This document shows positions 50,166 through 60,367 of a stretch of 64,000 nt of DNA, piece after piece. Under the pieces are notes generated by a model. The model did no database searches, had not been told where the DNA came from, and saw only the letters and a program-made list of their open reading frames with translations. Each line of letters begins with the position of its first letter. Within the stretch, counting starts at the first letter, position 1. Both the position numbers and the translations under genes were made by a program. Location: contig CM060691.1 of the NCBI GenBank assembly GCA_030686995.1, positions 93,514,743-93,578,742 of the forward strand, given 5' to 3'. This DNA comes from Artemisia argyi (Eukaryota > Streptophyta > Magnoliopsida > Asterales > Asteraceae).

Positions 50166-50522
50166 ATGGAAGAAGATTTCCCAATGTTGAATGAACTCAT
50201 GGAAGTGGCCGATTCACCACGATTACATGATCATATGAGCCTCTGGTTTGGTCAAGAGGCTGTTTAAGCAGGGTTTTTTAAAAACCTTATTCGTGCTGCT
50301 ATTGATCATCTCAAGAGGATGATACCAAAGCGTAAGGAGCTGATTCAGGAGAATGAAGCTTCGGGACCGCGTGGTGTGGCGCTTGACAGTTTAGAGTTGT
50401 TAAGGAAAACCTAAGCCATTGAAATCGAACTACTTACAAGTTTGATCAAGGTGTATGGTCAAAATGATGGTAATATTCGTATGCAGGAAGGTTTTGTTCA
50501 GCAATTGGCTGAAAATAATTAG
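50166..50522 (+). pseudogene. Small unknown ORF with two in-frame stops
   Basis: From ATG 50166 one frame runs 118 codons: MEEDFPMLNELMEVADSPRL, LIRAAIDHLKRMIPKRKELI, ending EGFVQQLAENN and a TAG. Only two TAA codons interrupt it (50265-50267 and 50412-50414). Both fit CAA to TAA changes, since Gln would suit the sequence around them. Low-complexity bias is absent, so I think this was a real gene. The family is not recognised. Confidence 0.45.
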
Positions 50523-51071
50523 TGTAATGGGGTCTTAATTTAGGGTATTTCCAGGGGTAGGTTAATGCGGTCTTTTGGGTTCTTGTTTTAGGCTTATAAT
50601 GTTCTTGTTGGCTAATTGCCAATATAATGCATATATAATTCTATGGTTTCTCGTTTAATCTTCTTGTTGTATCCTATTGTGTTTACTATTCTTATGACCA
50701 AAAACAAACACCCCTTTATGTCAGCAAATCCAAATACAGTGGTTTGGGGCCCAAATGCAAAGCGACTGTAACAAACCAAACACCCCATTTGTGTACTGTT
50801 TGTAACGGAAAAAACCAAACACCCCTTAATATGATGAAAACCAAATACAGTTGATATTAATTTCGTAACAGCAAAATCAAACACCCCCTTTATTGACAAT
50901 TTTTTGTTGTTTATGGCCCGTAATGACTTTCATGAGTCAAACCTATTTATCTAATATCACAAATTGTAACCTTAATCGGTTTGACTTCCCTAAGTCAAAA
51001 CTATTTATCTGATGCATATAACCAAAGCAAATAACACAAAAGGGAAACATGTTGCTAGGTAAAGTTCATAG
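50523..51071. other. Spacer with CCAAACACCCC repeats
   Basis: No gene. AACAAACACCCCTTT, AACCAAACACCCCATT, AACCAAACACCCCTTA and ATCAAACACCCCCTT recur within 50704-50890, each after an AAATAC- or GTAAC-type stretch. CATAG at 51067-51071 is the target duplication of the solo LTR. Confidence 0.5.
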
Positions 51072-54000
51072 TGTAACAATTCGCTATTTCAGGTTAATTA
51101 CTATTTCCCGGAAAAATTTACTATTCACTTTTACTATTCATTTTACTATTCATTTTTCCCGAAATTTTCCCGAAAGTTGATTTTTATTTCATATTCTCGA
51201 GTGATAAATCATTTCCATGGCAAATTAAATGTTTGACATTCGTCAGATCATTTTCGTGAAAGTTATTAAGGAATTACACGTTTTAGGGTAAAACGTCATT
51301 CAGAAATTCTACGCACAACGAAATTCGACACTGTCAGGTGACCCCACATCAGAAAAATGTTTGACACACTCATGATTTATTTGAGAATAAATCATGACTG
51401 AGAAAAACATGACCAAAAATAAACCTCGGCCGTGAAAAACTGGAATTTTTAGTTTTAAGCGTTTTTACTCAGCCGTAACCTTAGCCTATACCTGCACCAC
51501 GTTTCTAAGATGATTTGAGTTTTCAACTTATTAGAATAAGTCAACATATTTTTCCCTCCTCCATTGACCAAAAATCATTCCTTGATTTTATAAGTCATTC
51601 CTTGATTTTTAGGCTTACGATTTGATGTCTAAAAGACATTTAATACCAACCGACACTGGACTGAGCCCAGTCTAGACATTATAAGTCATTTTAAATCATT
51701 TATAACCTATTAGAAAAGTAACATTTTACTTTTCTTAATTTTACGCAATATTCGTACATTTTACGGATTACGCGTTTTAGACCCGTGTTTCCAGTTTTAG
51801 CAGGGTTTTACCACCCAAATGGAACCTACCACTCATTTTATATTTTATTATGGAACATATGGACATGTTTATCAATACTTTTAAGTTCCATAATTTTACG
51901 ACACCCGGTTTTACGTTTTGAGGCCTAATCATTTACGGTTGGCATTTCCCGGAGTCAAAACTCATCCTAATACTTAGGATAATACCAAGCCAAGCCAACT
52001 CATCCCCCTAGCCTTGTGAACCGCCATTAGGGGGGGAGTCACCCTTGGTGTGGCTTGATCCTAGGCAATGTTGTCTTGGATGGTTTACATGTGTTGAAGT
52101 GTACTTAGGAAGCTTTGACTAGTCTTATTATGTAACCTCCTCAAAGGACTATAAAAGCCCCTCCCCCCCTTGTGTTTTTCCGTCCATACCTCACACCATA
52201 ACACTCCATCCATAGCTAAATTCCTTCTAATTTCTAGCAAGATTCAAGTGCAAGTTCAAGGTAGAAACCCTAGTTTGATCTTAGGTTACCAAAACACTTC
52301 CATAACCTCATATACTTGGTGATTTCTCTTGAGTTTAAATCCACTCAAGTCACCTCAACCTTCATCATCCATCTTTCAAGATTACAAGACTAGAAAGATT
52401 GCATGAAGTGAAGTGGGTTGAAGCAAGTCTATCAAAGTCCTTTTCCTTACTTGCTAACTTCCTTTTATCTTTGAAAGCCAAAAGTTGTAAGCCAAAACCT
52501 AACATGCTTCTTGTTAAATAATCATTTTCATATCATTTACATGTTATTCTTGCTATATTATGTCTTGTATGCATGTCCATGATGTATAAAAATGAGTAAA
52601 ACATGTTGTTGTAATTGATTGTTAAGATAAGTTAATAAAACAAGTAAACTAGTGACTTTCTTGGTAAGACCTGATCAAAAAGGTAAAAATATGATATTGG
52701 ATCATTACATATTACAGTAGAGGACTTAACAAGGAAACCGTAGCAACTTGAACCACTTAAAAGGAGTATACGAGTCAAAAGTTATGACGATTTGAAGTTA
52801 CCAAAACTGCCTAAAATGTTTCTGTGACAGAATATAAAACACGCAAAAAGAGGCCTTTCTGGTCCGTTTCATGAAAAAGTTAAGTCACGAAAGTTGTCCG
52901 AAATCACGTTTTCTTCAAAAACTCAGGAGCACGTCTCCAGAAAATCAATAACAAATGAAATATTTCTCAGTTTCTTAACAGCTATTTACATATTTATAAG
53001 TCACTATATTATGGTTATACTTTAAAAGGAACAAGAGGTCTTATGACCTATAATCAAGACCACAACCATGACTAGAGCCAAGGTTGAGTCTCATGACCAT
53101 GGAACAAGGACCAAAGGTCATGGCAAGGCCATGACGAAATGACCATGTAAGCTTACTTAGGCGTAAACATGAAACAAGGAATTAGGCGATAACTTGAACA
53201 AGCAATTTGGATCTACTTCACTTAAAAAGGAACCATGAGATATTACAAAGAGAAAATTGTCATACAAAACTTATGAAACTTCCCCTAATAACAATCTTCA
53301 TGTAAAAATAAACTTTCCTAAGTTTATTCAAATATCGGACATGTAACTTTTCGGATCAAAACTTATATCTATATATTTTATCAACTACTACAATAGTAGG
53401 GAGCCTCATGTGAGGAGTTCATTATGTAAGCCGTCGAGTTAAGTTGTGGATTTACGAATTAAAGTGTCCTGGCTCCTCGAACGCTTACTAACATGACTTC
53501 TGAATTATGTCGGCCCGAACGGTAATAAACGATATACAAAACATACATGTTCATGAATCTTTTCTTTTAAAGACTTACAATATACATCATACCACATCAT
53601 GGACTAGATGCAAGATATATATATATAGGCACTTATTCATATTCTTCACTCCGATCCTAAGTCGCAATATTCTATTATAGGTTGCTCGTAGAAACTTACA
53701 CGATCCAACCATTACCTTCATTACTTGCTATCTTACTTAAGGTGAGTTCATAGCCCCATTTTACATTACTTCAATGTTTTACAAACCCTTGGGGGAATAC
53801 ATGCTACTTTTAAACCGAACACAATGCTTTGAAACTGTATGCTGCCTGATTGTTTTATTATTACTAAGTACCTACCTTGCCAATCCTAGGCCCCTATCAT
53901 GAACCATTTAATCACTAGAATTAGTGAGCGCGAGTATTGTGAATAGGCCTATTGGGATTGACGAATCCCATTTGTTTGAGCAGATTAGTTCAAACGAATG

Positions 54001-54527
54001 CACTATATTTGAACATTAAGTATGACGGCAAAGTACTTACCGGGGCAACAAAACCGCCGATTGATATTGGTACCCGTTAACGTCTTGGTTGCACGAGCTT
54101 AGTATATAATAATAACTGTTTTGTTTTCTAACATGAGTATGAGTCTAATTAACTCATACTACCAACATATTGTGTTCAACCGTTAAACAAACTCAATGAA
54201 TTTCACTCAACCTTTGTGTTGACCTCTTAAGCATGTATTTCAGGTCCATGATAATCAAGAATGGAGCGGAAGGGCACGTACCGAAGGAAGAAGGCTATAA
54301 ACTACTATGTCATTCGATAAAAACATCAAGGACTTTATATTGATGTATTTTGAAACATGGAACCTTTTTGGGACCTTACTATGTAAACTCTGATATATTT
54401 GAATAATATGAATGACAACTCTTTTTAATACGACTCGGTTAGAGATCGTTTTCTATTATTATGACTGTTGTGCCGTCGAGTAACACCTAAGTTGAATTCC
54501 GCTGCATCATGAATTGGGGGTGTTACA
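51072..54527. mobile_element. 3.46-kb solo LTR
   Basis: Begins TGTAACAATTCGC and ends GGGGTGTTACA, with 7-bp inverted ends, and is flanked by CATAG on both sides (51067-51071 and 54528-54532). A TATA box (CTATAAAAGCCCC) lies at 52149. No ORF, primer site or second LTR. The length and ends suit the long LTRs of plant chromoviruses (Tekay-type), which is an inference. Confidence 0.85.
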
Positions 54528-54575
54528 CATAGTTGGTCACTAAAATATCACAAGAGTGTACTACACACTTGGTCC

Positions 54576-54808
54576 CTAAACTATCATATGTCATGGTTAA
54601 TTTAACCATATTGTGGTGTGACAAATATATTTTTCCCTATTATACCCTTGAGAATGTACCAAAGTATGAGCGTTGACCGAGACAAAAGTGGTCAAGGGAC
54701 GCATTCGGCCTCAATTTCACATTTGTTGGACGCCACACGACATTTTTAGAAAGTTAGGGTGCCATGCGATGTTTTGTGAAAAGTTCAGGGACTGGTGGTG
54801 TATTTTTG

Positions 54809-54810
<2 letters not shown>
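54576..54810 (-). repeat. Right long inverted repeat
   Basis: Reverse complement of 47765-47995 with scattered differences. Ends TATTTTTGTC against the TA microsatellite. Confidence 0.85.
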
Positions 54811-54904
<94 letters not shown>

Positions 54905-54930
54905 ATATATATATACACACACACACACAT
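54811..54930. repeat. TA/CA microsatellite
   Basis: (TA)n ending in (CA)n, mirror of the tract at 47541-47764. Probably the same original microsatellite split by the insertion. Confidence 0.95.
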
Positions 54931-54984
54931 AGGTATATGTGTTTCTTCACTAATTATATGTTCTTGTACTAGTTCGTTTTAAAG

Positions 54985-55395
54985 ATGGCAGATGTTGTTG
55001 CTAGGAGCCACAGTGGCGATGGAGGCAATGAGCCACCCCGTGGTCCGAGGAGGTTAGGCACTAATTGTCAGCGTAAGAATTTCTTGATTATTTTAATTAA
55101 ACTTGATCATTATTTGAAATTGATAACTTGTTATTTTATGTCATCATCACCTGAATTTGATTACTTGTAGGCTCTAAATCGAGAGCTCCTAAGCCTCCCA
55201 AGCCCGATGCCAAAATTGGGAATGGCGAGAAGGTGGTAAGTGGTCCCTCAAAGAACACGCAGCTCCGCAATGAGAGGACTAATCCTGGCCGTCCGGTAAA
55301 GATCAAATTTCAGAAGAACGCCAAAGGGCTGTGGGAGCATGCAGGCCCTCGCGCTGTGTGGTTCTCCAACATGGTCGGGGAGTTGTTACGGGAAT
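54985..55395 (+). pseudogene. TNP1-like CACTA gene, 3' part cut off
   Basis: Exon 1 (54985-55072) starts MADVVARSHSGDGGNEPPRG and ends with a GTAAGA donor. Exon 2 (from 55171, after TTACTTGTAG) continues with a Pro/Lys-rich linker and the conserved core TNPGRPVKIKFQKNAKGLWE ... VWFSNMVGELLREL, as in plant En/Spm-related Transposase_24-type proteins. These act with TNP2, binding subterminal repeats. The frame is open in both exons but stops at the insertion of gypsy-2 at 55395/55396, so the DNA-binding and C-terminal parts are missing here. It lies downstream of TNP2 in the same orientation, as expected for the second gene of a CACTA element. Confidence 0.75.
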
Positions 55396-57129
55396 TGATG
55401 AGACAAAAAGTGTACCGCTTTTAGGGGGTCATTTAAGCCCAAAGTCAAGATTATTTGATCAAATATTGCCCTAAATCATTCCTTTTGTCATTTTAGGTAC
55501 TTTTGAGAAGAAATCTGGAAAACGAATCATTTTGGACGTTTTTGGAGCGAAAAAGTGAAGAAAACGACAAAGTATCCAATTCAAGCTGAAAATAGTACCT
55601 GACGACGTCAGGATTTGCTTATGACGCTGTCACCCTTTGACAAAGAGGTGGATAATCAAGTTACACGTGACGCGCCAGAATGCTTTTGGAGGAATTACAC
55701 ATGACGGCGTCACCAAGGTCGTCACGTACAAAATGCAAGAGATGGCCAAGAGGAAGATTACATATGACGAAGTCAGAATTGGATCTAGGCAATACGATGA
55801 TAATTATGGCGGTGAGTTGACGGCCGTCAGAACTTACTCTTGACACCGCCAGACTCAATTCTCTATATATAGTTTTTGATTTTTCATTCATTAGTGTGCA
55901 ACTTTGAGAGGAGAAACCCTAGACGAATTTTACCTTATTTTTAAGGGTTTGAAACCCTTGTTTCATCCATGCTTAATTGAAGATAAGTTTTCCAATAATC
56001 ATTCAATATGTCTATGTGTTATTTAATTCTATCTTATGCTTGTCTTTAGTTTAACATGCTAGGCTAGGTTTTCTTTGTGTTTGCTTAGATGTAATGAAAC
56101 TTAGATATTGATTATTGGTTGGTAGTTTGTTTATAATTGTTGTGGATGAATGATTTCAATGTTAGGCTTAAGAAAACTGGCAGACTTCCAATTGGTAACT
56201 TGCTTGAACGTCTTAAGAAACATGATCAGATGTGTACTACAATAAATTGGTTATATTTAATGCATAGGTAACTACTAATGAGGCCATGTTAGGAGCTAGT
56301 AGTCGGCTCGACATAGGAAGAGGTAGAAGCTTATAGAGTTAGGGAAGATCATACATGGCCCTACGAATGGTATTAAGGAATATAACCAGTCATCAATGCA
56401 ATTGTAACAAGCTAATCAACCGGTAAAAGATAGCTAGGGAGTAGTGAAATTTAAGTAAACACATTTTCTCTTATTATTGTTTTCTCCACATTTACTTTAG
56501 TATCATTTTATTTTATTTTGTTTGCATTTGTAGTAATTTGTATTAGTTGACTAGCAACTAATTCCCCCCATTCTTCCAAAACCTGAGATTTTTACTTGCT
56601 TTCCATAAAATACAAAAATACAAAAAGAATCATCCCTCACCTCTAGACCTAGTTTAATTGAGTTTTCCCCCGGTACTTGCCACTATACTATACTACAACG
56701 TCAGGTACACTACCTGGTGGGGATTGCAAGCTTCTCAAGATCCCTTGAGAGGTAAACCTTTTGAAAGGTTGCAAAACCACGCATCAAGTTTTTGGCCCCG
56801 TTGCCGGGGAATAGTTATTGTCTAGGTTGAAATTTCTTTATTAGGTCTACTTGCTAGATTCCTTTCTAGTAAGATTTTTATTTTTATTTTTATAGGTCTT
56901 CTTTAGTCTATCTTTTTCTTTGTTTCCTTTGTTCGTAAACTATCTCGATGGATAACAATACCATTGATCGTTTGATTCGTGTTTTCGTCGTAGGATTTTC
57001 CAACCACCCGTCCCAATCCCTTTAGTGGAAAATGAGAACCCACCTAACCTCTCGCCTGACCACCACTTTGACAATAATTCTGAGATGGAAGAGTCTGACC
57101 ATGATAATGACCATAAGGCTAGTCCTTTT
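55396..57129 (+). mobile_element. Gypsy-2: plus-strand relative of gypsy-1, truncated by Copia-3
   Basis: The 5' LTR 55396-56786 starts TGATGAG and ends CGCATCA. The primer site TTTTTGGCCCCGTTGCCGGG follows at 56789. The leader and the start of the coding region match gypsy-1 (inverted). Its LTR also carries TGACG-type palindromes (55598-55850), but more diverged. The element is cut at 57129; the remainder would lie beyond the window. Confidence 0.85.
56949..57129 (+). pseudogene. Start of the gypsy-2 protein
   Basis: MDNNTIDRLIRVFVVGFSNH and then, after a frame slip, VPIPLVENENPPNLSPDHHF, followed by an acidic stretch (EMEESDHDNDH). Homologous to the gypsy-1 protein at 35743. The frame slip is near 56990 and the gene is cut at 57129 by Copia-3. 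Confidence 0.65.
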
Positions 57130-57751
57130 TGTGGAAAACTAGAAGGGGGGGTTGAATAGTTTTGCGTCTTTTTCGTTTAATAAAAGTTTGCTTTCTAAGA
57201 ATTGATAGTATTTGTAAAAACCGTTAAAGCTAAAGTATACAAACAAACTAGTTTACATATATCACATAGACAATACTTATTTAAAGTGTTGAATAGAAAT
57301 TATGATTTCATATATCCCACTTAAATACAAGTTTGTACTAATATAGATATATGTGTCTTAGTAGTTGTATATACTTATGTTTAACTAATGTATAATTGAT
57401 GTTTTGAATGGAACCTAGTTTGATCTTTATGTGAATTCAATATATGCATAACACTTAATATAGACAATTTATGAAAAGCTAGTAAGTAAGCAAGTAAAGA
57501 GTAAGAGATGGAAAGATCAAACCGAGAGACAAAGGATTTATAGTGGTTCGGCTACAAGGACACCTTCCTTGCCCTACTCCACTCCCCGAGCACCTAACTC
57601 GAGAGTTTTCTTCACTATATCAACAATCTCCCTTATGGCGGAGAAAACCTTACACACCAAATTTACACACCACTTTGCACACCAATTTACACACCAATAA
57701 TCACACCGCAACGTCTTCACACCTAAGTCACAACTTCTACACAACTTCTAG

Positions 57752-57912
57752 CCACTAAAGTCTTTGCACCTTCAAAGCATTAATGTCTTGACACCTTCAA
57801 GCCACTAATGTCTTCTCACCTTCAAGTCACTAATGTCTTGACACCTTCAAGCCACTAATGTCTTCACACCTTCAACTCACAAATGTCTTGACACTTTCAA
57901 GCCACTAATGTC
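57752..57912. repeat. 25-bp minisatellite in the Copia-3 LTR
   Basis: About six and a half units of CACTAATGTCTTGACACCTT plus CAAGC, with variants (TTCTCACC, TTCACACC). Non-coding. Confidence 0.85.
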
Positions 57913-58364
57913 TTCTAGTCTTCTTCACTTTAGACCCTCAATATCTTCACTACAAGTCCCTATTGCTACAATCTCTTATCACCACTAATATCTAACACTT
58001 CTTCTTCACTTCAAGTTTCACCTCACACTTACAACAATCCTAGATTCTTCAACTAAATCTAGCTAACTAATACATACACCTTATTCACCAAAGGATGAAA
58101 GATTTACAAGAAAATATAAACAAGCAACTTAGATAGCAAGATGATACTAAGTTGCAATACTTCAAGGAGAAGTATTCTTCTCTTTGCACTTTGAATGTTG
58201 AGGCTTGAATCACTTTGAAACAAAGATCAAAGTATATAAGATCAAAGGATTTTTAGAGAAAGGAAATGGATGTTTAGATCAGAAAGTTTCTAGTGCAAAA
58301 AGGTGAGGAAAATGTGCAAAATGATCCAGTATTTAAAGGGCCAGATTTTACTGTTCGGGAGCGT

Positions 58365-58437
58365 GCCGGTCCCCTTAATTGTAGGCCGGTCCCCTTAATG
58401 ATTAAGGGGGCCGCCTAGTAAAATTAAGGGGGCCGCC
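58365..58437. promoter_or_regulatory. Double inverted repeat, LTR copy
   Basis: Two direct copies of GCCGGTCCCCTTAAT (58365 and 58385) are followed by two inverted copies ATTAAGGGGGCCGCC (58400-58414 and about 58422-58437). It lies just upstream, on the minus strand, of a TATA-like box at 58331. The same module recurs at 60293-60367. Confidence 0.75.
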
Positions 58438-58796
58438 CTCCTGAACGTTTGAAAAGTTTTTCTGGATAAAATTTGCCCTTTTTGGTTGGAAATTTGAAAT
58501 CATATTTTTGTGGTTTAATAAAGCTATACCAAAAATGATTTACAAATATATATAAAATGTTAAAATCATTTTATAAAATGTTATGTCTTAAGACAAGATT
58601 TCCTTTGATCTTATAATGCACTAATCACTTTGTTTATTCATACCTTAAGTGATTAAATGGTGAAAGTGAGTATTTACTACTAAACACTTGTTTACGTCAT
58701 AACCTTTGGTTTGATGAGTTTACGTTTTGTGATTATCAAAACATAGAGATATCGAAAGATATGAATAACGTTTTTAGTCATTTATTTATATCAACA

Positions 58797-59304
58797 ATCT
58801 CCCCCTTTTTGATGATTACAAAACCTAAACTCATTAAGTCCAAAAATTAATTTTTAGACAAGTATTTAGTGAGTTTATATTCACTTCTCCCCCTTTTTGT
58901 AGAATCAAAAAGGTTTAAGCCTATAAGGTAAAGGCTCCCCCTTGATGTATGCTCCCCCTCGTTTGAGGGCACCAAGGGTTCGAGATATGGAATTCTTGCA
59001 AGAAAAATATTAGAGGCACAAGCAAATACATATAGCATAATAACAACTAATAGTAAGCATGGCAAAGAAGAATTTTAAACACATATAAAAGCATTCATTA
59101 ATTCAAGATGATTATGTCAACCACATAATCATTGTTACAAAAGCCATAATGATAGAATTCTAATTCAAAGTAGAATATCTTATTGTGCCAACAAAGAGTG
59201 TCATCAAACTTTCTTGAATCCCAAAATGGTTGAGGTGTTTTATTCGAAAATGAGAAACACAAGCATGTAAAATGCTTAGTGGTTTAGTGGAGATAAACTT
59301 TTGG
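58797..59304 (-). other. Copia-3 3' non-coding region with four polypurine tracts
   Basis: No gene. Minus-strand purine tracts at 58797-58808 (beside the LTR), 58886-58897, 58935-58944 and 58949-58960 all contain GGGGGAG. Confidence 0.6.
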
Positions 59305-60114
59305 TTACATGGATGTTGGTGAGTTTGGAGATGTGGAACCTGTAGGTGGTGGATTTGAAGTTGGGTTTGTTGGTTGAGGGTTTTGATGTTGTTCAAGTGA
59401 TGGTGTTTGTTGAAATCTAGTAAGAAGATACTCAATCCAAGTGAAGTGCTCATTCAAGGCAATGGTTTGTTGTTGAAGGAAGATGCAACAAGGGCAATTG
59501 TTAACATGCTTCTCAATTTGGTTTGTGTTATGTGGTGATGATGGTGAGCTTGATTGTGGTGGATCCAAATTGCGTTGTGCAAGATGTAATGCTAAAAGAC
59601 CACTAAGCTCATGAGCCTCTTTTAGCTCCTCAACGAACTTCAATTGTTCGGAGGAAGGTGATGGTGGTGGAGCTTGATAGTTATCTTGGGTGAAAGTTTG
59701 AACTTGCAACATGGGAGAGTCATGTGAAGTTGTAGGATGTGGTGGTGGTACTCTTGGTGGTGGAGACATGATTGAGCTTGGGTAATCATGAAAACATGAT
59801 ATGGGTGAAAGAGATGTTTCTTGAGTTGATGGTGTTTTTGTTGAATGAGCAACATGAGAAGTATTGATTGAGAAATTGGGATTATTGTTTTGGGAATGGG
59901 CATGCTCATCATAAGAAGAAGCATGAATGAGGGAATGAGTGGGTGATAGGTTGTGAGATGAATCATTCTTGTGGGTTTGAGGTTTGGTAATTGGTTGACT
60001 TGGAACAACATCACTTGAGTTATGACAAGAATCAAGTTTTCTCCTCCAAACGGGTTTGACGGAGATCCTTGCGGTTCTTGAAACCTTAGGTTTTTGGTTG
60101 TTGGGAGATGACAT
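59305..60114 (-). CDS. Copia-3 accessory protein, Pro/Ser-rich, unknown function
   Basis: ATG at 60114 (MSSPNNQKPKVSRTARISVK), 269 residues, no internal stop. The frame is open further upstream to 60255, but this ATG is preferred because a TATA box (TATAAATA) lies at 60157-60150. Basic N-terminus (VKPVWRRKL), then a long Ser/Pro/His-rich region (MSPPPRVPPPHPTTS), a helical part (EQLKFVEELKEAHELSGLLA), a CPCC motif (HVNNCPCCIFLQQQ) followed by another helix, and a Pro-rich end (NPPPTGSTSPNSPTSM). No membrane segment or known enzymatic motif. The position after gag, with its own TATA box and an upstream inverted repeat shared with the LTR, suggests independent expression. Confidence that it is a real element gene is fair; function unknown. 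Confidence 0.65.
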   Translation of the reverse strand: MSSPNNQKPKVSRTARISVKPVWRRKLDSCHNSSDVVPSQPITKPQTHKNDSSHNLSPTHSLIHASSYDEHAHSQNNNPNFSINTSHVAHSTKTPSTQETSLSPISCFHDYPSSIMSPPPRVPPPHPTTSHDSPMLQVQTFTQDNYQAPPPSPSSEQLKFVEELKEAHELSGLLALHLAQRNLDPPQSSSPSSPHNTNQIEKHVNNCPCCIFLQQQTIALNEHFTWIEYLLTRFQQTPSLEQHQNPQPTNPTSNPPPTGSTSPNSPTSM

Positions 60115-60149
60115 GTTTGGGTGTGATGGCATTAATGATGGGATAAGGG

Positions 60150-60157
60150 TATTTATA
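60150..60157 (-). promoter_or_regulatory. TATA box of the Copia-3 accessory gene
   Basis: TATAAATA on the minus strand, 36 bases before the ATG at 60114, leaving room for a very short leader. Confidence 0.5.
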
Positions 60158-60292
60158 GTGTACGAGAAATGTTGATTAGGAAGGCAAATTTTGAGGGATA
60201 GTATTGGACAAAATATGTTTGTGAATTTTGGGAAGTATAGGCTGAAATGGGTCAAAAAGTGATAAAGAAAACAGTATCCTCGACCATCAGAT

Positions 60293-60367
60293 GGCCGGTC
60301 CCCTTAATTAGGGGCCGGTCCCCTTAATCATTAAGGGGGCCGCCTTATATAATTAAGGGGGCCGCCC
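60293..60367. promoter_or_regulatory. Double inverted repeat, internal copy
   Basis: GGCCGGTCCCCTTAATTAGG, GGCCGGTCCCCTTAATCATT, AAGGGGGCCGCC, TTATAT, AATTAAGGGGGCCGCC: the same four-arm layout as at 58365-58437, with differences mainly in the spacers. About 140 bases upstream of the accessory gene TATA box on the minus strand. Confidence 0.75.

Larger units (their letters stand above)
47765..54810. mobile_element. 7-kb segment bounded by 230-bp inverted repeats, carrying dead host-like genes
   Basis: The left end GACAAAAATATACCACTGGT (47765-47995) and the right end (54576-54810, reverse complement GACAAAAATACACCACCAGT) match over about 230 bp with roughly nine in ten bases identical by eye. 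Each outer end abuts a TA microsatellite. Inside are an F-box/LRR pseudogene, another small dead ORF and a solo LTR; without the LTR the segment is about 3.6 kb. It may be one element that captured gene fragments, or two MITEs of the same family in opposite orientation. Confidence 0.5.
57130..58796 (-). repeat. Copia-3 3' LTR
   Basis: 1,667 bp with TG/CA ends. It contains a 25-bp minisatellite (57752-57912) and a double inverted repeat (58365-58437) upstream, on the minus strand, of the TATA-like TTTAAATA at 58331-58338. The adjoining minus-strand purine tract is AAAAAGGGGGAGATTG. Confidence 0.85.
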
